A DNA stretch of 64,000 nucleotides from Mesodorylaimus sp. YZB2_4 (lineage: Eukaryota; Nematoda; Enoplea; Dorylaimida; Dorylaimidae), in assembly GCA_030248295.1 (NCBI GenBank), contig JASANH010000220.1:372001-436000 (forward strand), given 5' to 3'. The notes below the pieces were generated by a model that did no database searches, was not told where the DNA came from, and saw nothing but the letters and a program-made list of their open reading frames with translations. Positions within the stretch are counted from its first letter, which is position 1. Every line of letters begins with the position of its first letter. The position numbers and the translations under genes are program-made. Below are positions 10,741 through 20,804 of this stretch, piece by piece.

Positions 10741-12574
10741 TTTTCGCACTTCTCTGCCTCACTGGCTGCCACCTATCATTTCCGACAAGGCCTTATGGAT
10801 AGCACACAAAGTTGCTTGGGTTCATTCACCAAACTCCACTCAATCTGAAAACTGGTTGAAGGCTATGTCGGATTATGACCGAAGTAATTAGAGTTGCCAA
10901 GCGAGACGTAACTGGGTTTCGAAATCCGTGAAAATACGTTGCTATACGAGAGCAAAATTCAGGTTTTTCGTTTGACAGGCATTTTTGGGAGATTTATGAA
11001 AATTAAAATCGTATACTTTTTTTGGCTCATCTGCCAATTGATCCTCTGCACGGAGCGTGCAGGTGGGGGTCCTGTCAGAGTGATGTTTCAGCCATGGGCT
11101 AGGTCAAGTGACTTGGTTGCTTGCCCTGAGGTTTTAGCGTGATGCTCCGCCAGTCACTCCTTCCAGTATTGCAGACTGACGATTAGACGTACAGTATTGC
11201 ACGGTCACTCCTCGTGGTATCCTAAACTTGTGTCTCCCTCTCATGACTTTTGAGCTTGGAGAAGAAGGAGGGGGCTTTTTTGGCAGTCGATCACCAGGTA
11301 CCTGAAGCTTGTAGTTGGGAAATGGAAATAATAGACTCGTCGGTGACTAATATATTTATTTCCGATATCTTAGTTTCGACTGATCGTGAGCTGTTTAAAG
11401 CATTCAAATCTATACTGCACAGTACATCCAACCCCTGCGAATTACTGTATAATTTCCGTAGTACTCTGGGATTGGTTCAACATACTGTATATAGGTACCT
11501 AGCCGAAGTGGCAGACTTGATGCTCTCTAGTATCTATCCGGATCTTTATTGATACCACGATCGAGCATTTCCGATGATGGACCTTCGCAATCATTTATCA
11601 ACGGGCTCTTCCATTTACAATTGGCGGTGGAGGGTGTCTTACTGATTCGTTAAAATGATTCGTGATTCGTTTGCTTGGCTTTCATCTAGAAGACCATCAG
11701 CCGGCCCCGCACTGTACTGTATCTTCTAATGCGCAATAATCAAGAATATGATCATGACCGTCCTATCTAAGGACTCGCTGACCTAAGAGTGAAAGTGGCT
11801 TGGATCCTGCAAAGGGTCAAGGTCACTGGGGCATATCTGTCATATACAAGTATGGACCCTTATTTTCCTCGGCCCCCTCTTAGAAGCTCAGAAATACTCG
11901 GTCATCTTCTCTTTTACCTAGTTTCAAAGTTTTCTAACTGAAGATGCTCTGTACTGTAGTTTTATCTCCCAGAAATTTCCACTTAAATCCAGCTTTTACA
12001 GCATCCTTTTATCAGGTTTTTTAATTTTTTTGTCGCTGCTTTGACTAAGAGTCTTCTGTCTTTGATATTTCCAAAGAAAACAGATAGTAAATATAGATAT
12101 CCCGAAAGATATGAATATGGATATGATTTCGATATCGATATGTCAAAGGATATCGATATCGATTAGATATGGATATCAACAGTTGTCAAAACTGGCCTCA
12201 AAAAAGCAGACATCAAAACTGTTTCGCTAAAATTCACTAAATGCATAAGATTTAAATTTGCAGCTCTGTCACAAATATACTGTATGAATAAAACAAGTAA
12301 ACGAGAACGAATACCCGTTCCTGGCGACCCTTACCCAAACCCGCCGGGTACGGGTATGGGTACCCATGCAGGACTCTGCGATACGGGGATTCTACAGTCG
12401 TCGTTCCCTTCGGTTCATTCAAAAAGCGTCCGAGAGTTTATTATAGAATTGTTCAGACATAGTCGTGCATTGCTGTGCTCTGCTGTTGACTTGCCTTCAC
12501 TGCGCCAACTACAGTGGCTGGTCGTCAGCGTGGGCAGCTTAGAACCAAGTCCATTCGATAAATTCATAATCCAT
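10741..12574. other. Intergenic with repeats and one weak open frame
   Basis: An open frame at 11250-11552 (100 codons) has no recognisable similarity and weak start context, so it is not called as a gene. A dispersed repeat lies at 11043-11220 and a GATATC-rich low-complexity patch at about 12085-12180. At about 12300-12370 there is a stretch rich in TACCC/GGGTA words. Nothing else is supported. Confidence 0.4.
11043..11220 (+). repeat. Dispersed repeat, copy 1
   Basis: Begins CCTCTGCACGGAGCGTGCAG and contains GTGATGTTTYAGC, a gctcc-rich segment and CAGTATTGCA. The same order of blocks occurs in the same orientation at 36640-36800. No coding potential is seen. The boundaries are approximate. 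Confidence 0.6.
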
Positions 12575-12695
12575 TCATAATAAATTTAGGGAAGAAGGAT
12601 TGTGGAATCGACTTGTTTCCATGTTGGAGTTGCATGGAAAACGTGCCGTTCCACTCTGGAAAGGCGTGCGAATCCATGTGGTCCCGTTGGGATTT
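12575..12695 (+). repeat. Dispersed repeat, copy A (inverted copy at 43157-43279)
   Basis: The segment starting TTCATAATAAATTTAGGGAA, through GGATTGTGGAATCGACTTGT and on to the GGATTTGAGG region, is found as its reverse complement at 43157-43279. Divergence is modest. It sits just upstream of the HMG-box gene and extends the open frame upstream of that gene's start codon by chance. Confidence 0.75.
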
Positions 12696-12830
12696 GAGGG
12701 GCCAGCAAGCAGGCTAGTCATCCTTACACTTTCAACTCGACCATTTTGCAAACGCGCCCTCGAAGTCATTTCACTTTTTGCGTCTGTCTGGTGTGGTCAG
12801 TTGGTCAGAGGCGTCTCGAATCGTGTCGTC

Positions 12831-13673
12831 ATGGCGGGCAACGACTGGTGGTTGAGCGAAGAAAAATGGACCAGGCGTCCCCCGAAGAAGCTCCGCAGCG
12901 CCTACGCCTTCTTCGTGCAAGCGAATTTCCGTCGGGTCGGACGAATTCTGGGCACCAGGTACCATCTTCTTCTTATTAGGCCGATAGTTTTATTTTGAGG
13001 GGACTCGTCCCATTCAGGATGCCGCAAGTGATCATCCGCGGTCTCGGCCAAGCTTGGCGGAATATGGCGGAATATGACGGAAGAGGAGCGGAAGCCGTTC
13101 AGGCAACTGAGCATCAAGGACTGGGAACGCCATCGAACCACCAAGGAAAAGTGGGCCGCGAAACTCACGGGCCGTCCGCCGCGAATGCGCCGACGTCTGA
13201 AACCCGTGGATGCTCCCGTAAGTTATCTGGTGGTAGGGTAGTGGGGGGGACATCGAGGGGTCTGTCCTCGGACATTGATGCCAATTTGGGGACCATTAAT
13301 CGTTTTAGAAACGCAGCCGCAATCCTTACGTCATCTACATCCAGGACACGTTCCACGAAATGCGGCGAGAGTTCTCGAACTGGCCGGCTGAAGACATCGT
13401 GATGGAGATCGCCGCTCGATGGCGCAAAATGTCCGACGAGGAGAAGGAGCCATTCGCGTAAGTCATATGCAGAGGGCACTCGGGGACTTTGTCACCGCTT
13501 CTGATTTTTAGGGAAAAAACGCCGACGACAAGCAACGCTTCGTTATCGAAATGCGCGAGTACCGTCGAATGCGGTTCCGTCAAGAAGCTCTATATCGAGT
13601 GCGCAACTGCGAAATGCGTCTGTCCGCCGCCCGCCAACGAGCTGCCAAGAATGCGCCCCTGGTCGAGGCCTGA
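12831..13673 (+). CDS. Tandem HMG-box protein with two apparent frameshifts
   Basis: Exons 12831-12958, 13018-13217, 13309-13457 and 13512-13673 encode two HMG boxes. Box A shows RRPPKKLRSAYAFFVQ, GLGQAWRNM and then EEERKPFRQLSIKDWERHR. Box B shows KRSRNPYVIYIQDTFHEMR, IAARWRKMSDEEKEPF and DDKQRFVIEMREYRR, followed by a basic Arg/Ala-rich tail. Exon 2 contains a direct duplication of GGCGGAATAT (about 13058-13078) that shifts the frame exactly between GLGQAWRNM and EEERK; removing 10 bp restores both phase and box. At 13512 the A-run after the acceptor is one base short of the expected phase. As written, translation stops at 13402. Two compact HMG boxes suggest a TFAM-like or HMGB-like DNA-bending protein; no mitochondrial targeting peptide is evident. 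It could be a recent pseudogene or carry assembly errors. Confidence 0.75.
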
Positions 13674-13931
13674 ACACTCTTCGAAGAAGCCGCGGTGATT
13701 TGCCAAGATGATTTGTATGCTCGCTGCTAACATGCTGTGTAGTAATCTTTTTGTAATCGACTCGGTACTCGATGTTTGCGTTCGAAAGATACTTGGTTGA
13801 ATCGCTCGTTGAGTCAAGCTCGATAGCTATGGTGATCATGTAAGCCATAGAACCAGAGCATCTGAAAACCGGAGTGAAACACGAGAATGCGACAAATAGC
13901 CTTGCAGGCCAGGAAACGAATCCTGGTGTGC
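13615..13931 (+). repeat. Segmental duplication, source copy (3' end of HMG gene)
   Basis: Covers the last coding bases of the HMG gene and its 3' flank. It is clearly similar, with scattered substitutions and small indels, to 14290-14621 in the same orientation. Confidence 0.85.
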
Positions 13932-14289
13932 CAATATTGCGCACTTCTCATGCGGATACGACAGATTTTCAGGCGGTATGAAAAATACCAGGGTGACCAG
14001 GTTGAACTGTGTACTGGATGAGGCAGACGGCTGGTGCCTAACCACTACTTTCAAGTCAAGTCGATATCTGGGTCAAATGCACCGAAGCTGATGCCGATAA
14101 TTCGACCATGCTGGAGTCGCAGCCATAATGGGAAACGAACGTCTTTCATGGATTGATATTTTTTGGTATCTACAGTATGGCCAGATACCGAGATGTGCTT
14201 TTCGATATGCCGATCGACCTAGTAGTCGAGTACGCCATGTGCGAAAAGGTCTAGCTCCCTAATTTTGCACTTGCACCTTGCACTCATCT

Positions 14290-14621
14290 TGCGTCTGTCC
14301 GCCGCCCGCCAACAAGCTGCCAAGAATGCGCCCCCGGTCGTGGCCTGAACATTCTTCGAAGAAGTCGCGGTGGCTTGCCAAGACGATTTGTATGCTCGCT
14401 GCAAACATGCTGGTGTAGTGATCTTTCTGTATTCGACTCAGTACTTGGTTAACTCGATGTGTGCGTTCGAAAGAAACCTGGTTGAATCGCTGGGCTGTCA
14501 AGCTCGATAGCTATAGCGGTCATGTGAGCCATAGAACCAGCGCCTTGTGTAAATCGGATTAAATCGAGCATAACACGAGAATGCGACAAAAGGCCTGGCA
14601 GACCAGAATACGTGGTGCCTG
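14290..14621 (+). pseudogene. Duplicated 3' fragment of the HMG-box gene
   Basis: Begins TGCGTCTGTCCGCCGCCCGC, as does the gene's last exon, retains the stop codon equivalent (GTGGCCTGA) and continues through the 3' flank (TTTGTATGCTCGCTGC and AGCTCGATAGCTAT are shared). Only the last 20 or so codons are duplicated, so it cannot encode an HMG box. It is a tandem 3' fragment about 675 bp downstream of the original. Confidence 0.85.
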
Positions 14622-15377
14622 GGAGGAAGTTAGAGATTCGGACTCGGGGCGTATCTTAACCAAGGCTGACATTTCTTAGGCCTATTAATTGCCTAGTAGA
14701 ATTCTGATGTGGAACATAAGTTGACATGGTCTGGCAGGTCTTCCGATACTGGAGCCTAACTGATGAATAAGATTTATTGGCCTGTGGTCTTACGCTTGCT
14801 CTTACTTTTTGTACTATACATAAATCTGGTACTGGTTTACCTGTACTAAAAAACAGTGAAGACTGCTTGATGTTTTTTGGGGTCGCATCTTTGTCTCATG
14901 ATAATGTATTCAATCACATAGAGGGTCCGACTTCTGTCAGTGTTACTTACATTTTTCGCCCACATAAAGACGTCTGCAAATTTGTCCTCGTTTTATTGGA
15001 GTGTGGAATTTAATTGTACCTGAACTTCTGAGTGCTAGTTCTTATTAGTGCAGTGGAGCTTAAAGTTCCTCCTTGTCTGTTATGCTATGAGGAGTGGAGA
15101 CGGCAAATATGGCTTCAAGCATGGAGTTCGATCTCGACGTACGTGTACGAAGGGATTTCCAGTACTGGTCCGGTACGACATTCGCACCAGTTCGGCAGTG
15201 AAATGTTTTAAAAGATATATATGGTGGAATGCACAGTTCCGACTACTGCTACTAAACCAGGCGCAAATAGCGGAACTTGATGTTTACTTAGCAATAGGCT
15301 ATCTATCCGGCCACAATATTAATTCCACTAGCTCAAAGTGCATGAAGTACATACGAGTATCTCAGAGTATCAGCATA
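14622..15377. other. Intergenic, no gene seen
   Basis: Lies between the HMG 3' fragment and the end of the STAT gene. A 128-codon plus-strand frame at 15048-15434 runs antisense into the STAT last exon, has no recognisable similarity and is not called. Confidence 0.4.
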
Positions 15378-18300
15378 TCATTGAAAGGCCAGAGTGCGGC
15401 AGAGGGTGGCGTCATCTTCGGGTTGGAATTCTAGCCAGGAAGAGGAAGACGACGACTGCTCCGCGTTATCGCTAATCAAGTAGGAAAGTACTTCGTCATA
15501 TTTCGATGGCATCAGGGCTCTGCGACTCGGTTGCTCCGTCAGCAGCTCGATCAGACGAGAAGGGGCCATCGAGCCTTGTCTGCTCATGGTCTCGTGAACA
15601 GGCTCTCCAGCTGGAGCAAGTGATGTTTGATAGGGACTATAGCTGAAAGCGAGGGCTGCTGTACTGTATACAGCAACAAGGCGGTTCTTTCGGGTTCACT
15701 TATGACCTGTTTTATTTGAGAATATACACGCCCTTCACGTTACCGCATAGGCCGCGTGTACATTCCCAAAGAAAACATATAGTACCTGGCTTGCGAGTCT
15801 GACGATGAATAGACTGTGGGCGGTGTCGATGCCGACATATCGCTGTAGTAAGATGACGATTCCGTTCTATTGTGGGAAATTGTGGATCTCCATGCCCAGG
15901 GTGAAGGAGTATTGGTGTCACCTGGGGCACTAAACTCAAGATTGTCGAAGACCGACGAGAAGGCCAATCAACCGGGAGCACTTACCTTTCTTCAGATTGC
16001 TCATCATTGTTTAGGTTGAGCAACAGCTTTTCGTATCCTTCGTATTGAGTGTACTCGGTCAGGATTGGAATATAATTGACTGTGAGTCGTTTCTTCTCTA
16101 CCCAACGATCTTCACCCACGTAAATGTAGTTGACGTTTTTCAAAGTCTCGCAATGGGCCACCACAAATGGCAATGTCAGCCGGGACATCAATTCTCGATT
16201 TAAAGGCTTGATATTGACTATGGTATCACGGCCGTCTTTCGCTAAACCGAGAAGAAACTGCGAAAAGCGAAACCCACAAATGAAATCTACAATATATCTC
16301 TTGTGCTACCATTAAACACAACCCACCAGTGATTCAACCAATGATTCATTTGTCCCTACTTACGAGTCTTGCACGTAATGCTCAGATATCCCGCAGGCAC
16401 TGAATTAGGATCGTCGTGGCGACAATGATTGTCGCTGAACCGGATAAGCATAATGTTGGTCTGACGACAGGCCTTCAGTAGACGAACCGTAGCCTCACGA
16501 CTGACAAAGCCCCGTATGATACTAAAAATACAGCCTACTTTTATTATGAAGTCGACATGTTAATTTCTGTGACATTCCCGGCCGTACTGTGTGCCGGCAA
16601 GTAATGTTCTTACCCCTCGTTAAATAAAGTAGCCATCGTGCGTTTCTCGTCCGCCGTCCGTTTCCGACACTTGCCATTGTGGTAGTGGAGTATCTTGCCC
16701 GATTTGTCCTGCAGCAAATCCATGCATGCATAGAACCATTGCCAAAATGTGAACCTTTTTTGATCCTGTTGGTTCGACTTTGTCGTGGAATCGGGCAGTG
16801 ATTTCTGAATAAAAGTTATGCGTATTTTCAATGGTGCTAAGCCATTCCCTGTCTTCCTCACCGAAAAGATATCCGATCGCCGTACTATGGAATTCTCGTC
16901 AAAGGGTACTCGAGACCCAAAAATTCTCGTACCCAAATGATTCAATTCTTCTGCAGTCAACTCTCGACTGACCATGTCTCCCCGATCCGACTGCACTTCC
17001 TTATCGAACAACCACTTCAAGCCGCCCGCTAACTCCTTCCACGTTACCTCCTGTCTACCGTCGCACGGAACAGCATCCTAGAAAAATGCAGAGACTTTTT
17101 GCAAGTCCTTCGAGTCTTGACCAACTCGATTTACCAAAACAGAAAAAGCCGTATCCCAGAATATGACACCCAATAAGTGCCATTCTTGCATGGTCTGCAC
17201 GGCTACGAGAAATGGCAGCGACAGAGTCTACAAGAGAATTAGATTAGTTGTCCACAAAACTGACATCTCCACTAAACCTACCCAAAGCCAAGTCACTTCG
17301 TCGTCGATTGTCATTCGGCAAAAGAAGAGAAAATATAACTTTTTTTCCGTCATCTTATCATTCTTCTTGTCGCTAGGCCTCTGATCTACCTGAAACACGT
17401 TTGCACTTTACCCCATCTTTCGATCCTGCTCCATCTTACCTCGACTCTGGTCGCTTTGTCTTTGCTCTCGTTCGTTTTCCTGTTTTCAATCTTGGTTCTC
17501 TGAAAAGCAAAACTACTCAATCGCGGGGCTTAAAACAGCGTGCGAAGATGACATACTACAGCAGTGAATTCAGCTTCACCAGTGGCATCGTTCCATTCTG
17601 CCTTGATACAGTTTTCTCTAGTCACCTCTTTCTGTTTCAATCCGCAGGAAAGGAATCCAAATGACCAGGCGTTAATAGGTGCTTGCGAGAAATCTATATC
17701 AGTCTGTTGGAGACGGAGCCACTCAGCTTGCTTTTCACTGAAAGTAAAGCTGCTATGAGTTCAAACCTTATACGAGCTCGAGGTATCTTACGTGATCATA
17801 CAACAGAATACTGGGCCGCGAGTTAGATTCCGGTGCGTTCCATATGTTGGCACGTCTGCCATAACCCTGCACAAAAAGATGACCATTAAGCCTGTGAGTG
17901 CTTATGAGTACGCGCGCATAGCATGTACGCGTACTCACTTGACAGAGATATCCATTCGTAGCGTCCAATCTTTTACGAGCATGGCTGGTTGTTTGAAGAC
18001 GACAAACGACCTACAGTAAACAGCATATCTTCTCGTATAAGTGCCGAGTCACTAACAAAATCAAATTTGACGTCACCGGTCGACTTGAAGGCATGGTAAG
18101 AAGCTTACGATTACACACCTCACTAACTCCTCCATATGTGCTCCCTGACCCTTCCTCTCTCGTGCTCTCCCGTATATTTCTTTAGAAATCTCCACAGCAG
18201 TCACGTCACTACTTCGAGTGAGATCAACTCCTAAAATTCCCGTCATCCCTTTCACGACTCACTTCTGCACCAAATAACGACAATAGCCACGACATTCCAG

Positions 18301-19033
18301 TCGTTTACTTTGAAGCCATTGCACGATTTCGTGAGTCGTTGCGTAAGAGGACTGAATTTCGGCGATGATATCCCAAAGAAAATACAGCAAAGACATAATC
18401 TCACGAAGGCTGAAACCAGTGAAAACGTGTATCCGCTAAACCATGTCAAATAGTGACGGCTGACCTCCTTTCTGCAAATTCGCGTCTCTCGGTGCTTTCT
18501 GGGCACCCGATTTGGGCCATTTTTTGGTCCAATCTCCAAGCCGTGAATGGACCGTCTAGAAGTTGCCGTATTACTTTTGGCACTTCACCCATTACGGTGT
18601 TTATGCTTTGAATGAGCTCCTAAGAATCGAAAGGTTGAAACGACAACGACGGCAGCAAGAGATTGGTCGTGGGTCCTACCGTCAAAACTTTTGAAAAGTC
18701 CGTTTCTAACTTCGATAACTTTCGGTTAAAATCGGCCATTATCCGTTGCGTGACTAGGTTTCCCGCCCCGCTGGCTAAAAGAAAAGTTTGCTTATGGGAA
18801 CGATATGGCAGCAACAGGTGCTGCGAGTTGGACCTACCAGTCCAGTTCTCCCTTTCATCATTTATCACACTCCGAGCAGATGCCAAGTTTCGGAGAGCTT
18901 TCATTTGTTGTTGGCATTGCTGAAATTGTGCTCATGGTCACATGGCACATCTTAGAAGAAAGCTGCAATCCATTTTTCTTACTCGGACTTGTTCGTTCAC
19001 GTCTTGTAAAGCAGAAATTCCGTTTCGAGCCAT
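15378..19033 (-). CDS. STAT family transcription factor
   Basis: Seventeen exons on the minus strand join in phase: 19033-18983, 18919-18838, 18774-18680, 18619-18465, 18409-18263, 18010-17939, 17866-17792, 17737-17557, 17499-17440, 17389-17282, 17227-17135, 17077-16614, 16521-16364, 16241-15986, 15929-15744 and 15642-15378, preceded by the start exon listed first; the total is 815 residues. Order of domains: coiled coil (residues 1 to about 175; TAWRLDQKMAQIGCPES), DNA-binding domain opening with KSFVVFKQPAM and including TEKKLYFLFF and TLSLPFLVAVQ, linker (KRFTFWQWFYACMD), then SH2 with GIIRGFVSREA and the phosphotyrosine-binding LIRFSDNH. The C-terminal tail is rich in Ser, Thr and Tyr. 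The conserved N-terminal dimerisation domain of vertebrate STATs is not seen; the start at 19033 is the best ATG but an upstream exon cannot be excluded. It would act in nucleus and cytoplasm after tyrosine phosphorylation. Confidence 0.92.
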
Positions 19034-20804
19034 TAGACGCGAAATCGACTCAAAGGCGGGTGCACACAGCCAATAAGGCAGTCAACTTATTAGGTTTTGA
19101 CAACAGTCGACTCGCTCTTTTTATCAGTCCGTGGGCGTTAGCTCAGTTGGCGTTGGCGCTGCCCTTATCAGTGACGAAAGCCCATTGCTAGCTCGCAATA
19201 ACCCAGCGATCAAATGCGATGGTATTTGGAAGAAAACTTGATGTTGCCGTTTGCACGAAATGCGAACGCAAAGGAGTGAGTCACTGGCATCCACTGGTGA
19301 TTAGGGTCGCTATACTTACAAGTTAGAACGATAGCAGCACTTTGCGTCCTCTATCATTATTCTAACGTACGAGTACATATTGCATTATGAACGCTCATCA
19401 GCACAAGGACTTCCTGATTCGGCGTGCGTGCTCATGTCCACCCACATTGCAATAGTGCCACCCTAATTCGATTCCACGTATTCATAACTTCCCACCTTCA
19501 CGCCAAGTGAGCAAACAGGTGGGCCATAACCTGAAACGATTGTACCCGCGTGGTCACTCATTCGTAGCCCGCAGTAGTGTTTGAACGTGCTTTTCTTGTA
19601 TGCAGCAATTAGGGTCAACTCGGTGAAAAATCGTCTACGTTACTCAAATATGGACAAGAGTTCAAAGTGGTAATGGGGGAGAGAATTTGGGTTCAGACAA
19701 TGACTGCGGGTGGCCATTGCTGGATAAACATTTTGGTCGAATAGGTGGTTCATTATGCGGGCGACGTGAGCAATGGCATTGGACACCATGCACCTTTTTC
19801 AATTTCAGAGGTCCGCAACCTCTCAATGCAAAGGTAGTGTACAATTGAAACTATTGAAATAGGGTGCCTGGATTTTATTAAGATCTTCCTGGAGGACTTG
19901 TCAAATATGTGCACTATTCACACAGAATAGAATGTCCGCCCTTCTTACGGTAGCCAGTAAAAGTCGGTCGCTTTCACTGAGCCTTGTACGCTCTGTGGAC
20001 ATATGGGCCGCAGGGGTGCCCCCGGGGAGTGAGTTCGTTTTTGTCCCAGCCCAAGGCGGGGGCCTTCGTTCGGCCGCCAACTGACGTCCTTTCAAGGACG
20101 ATGGCACTTCAGAATGGGCGCTACGCTATCCTTGCCAAATCCGTTGTAAGGGCCGGCCGGAGGCTATCAAGCCGGACTGGACAGTAGAGCGATGTGAATT
20201 CCAGCATTTCTATTCTCAACCGACAACAATTTGGTTTTGCACGTCCTTGACGAACGGTCGCTTCTTCATGTACTCGCCATAAACGCTCGCACTTGTCCCC
20301 GTCGACAGTGGTCTGGCGAGTGCGATTGAAAACGTGAATTTTTTGGACCCTTCTACTAGTATGGCCAATGAAGAACAGTCCCGATCTGTCTAGATACCAA
20401 AACGGGGCTCCCTCGAACAACGGTGTTCGGAGAGGTGATTTTGTCGGCCAGTGCAGCCCCTGCACTTGTTGACGACGTCGTTAATTTTCGCTCGAACGCC
20501 CATTTGATTACATCATGGTGATTCGAAATTTCGATACACCACACTATTCCCTTACCGAGTGCGCTAAAAAATTGTGCTAGATTGCTCGAGCGATTGATTC
20601 TGAACCAGTTGAAGGAGAAACGACAATCAATGTTCAAGAGTGAACATTTTTTCGTCTTCTAGGACATTGAAGGCGAGGTATGAGAGCTCGAGGGCATCAG
20701 GCCTATTACTCGATGTGGTGGACAATGACCAGGCGGATAGTCTTGTTACGGCACTAGTAGGTATTTCGCTACGTCTTGTGTTTTATTATCGAAACTCAGG
20801 CATC
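19034..20804. other. Intergenic, unassigned minus-strand open frames
   Basis: Two overlapping minus-strand frames (20121-20465 and 20356-20637, 93-114 codons) look unlike random frames in places but match nothing I recognise and have no consistent splice partners. A decayed retroelement is possible but unproven. A tRNA A-box-like stretch at about 19133-19155 has no matching B box. Confidence 0.35.

Noticed and set aside
11250..11552. 100-codon open frame
   Set aside because: No similarity, no splice partner, weak context.
12600..12830. Upstream in-frame extension of the HMG gene
   Set aside because: Most of it is a dispersed repeat also present inverted at 43157-43279.
19133..19200. tRNA-like A box (TTAGCTCAGTTGG)
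   Set aside because: No B box, anticodon arm or acceptor pairing follows.
20121..20637. Possible integrase fragment on the minus strand
   Set aside because: No catalytic DDE pattern or consistent frame; the resemblance was too weak.
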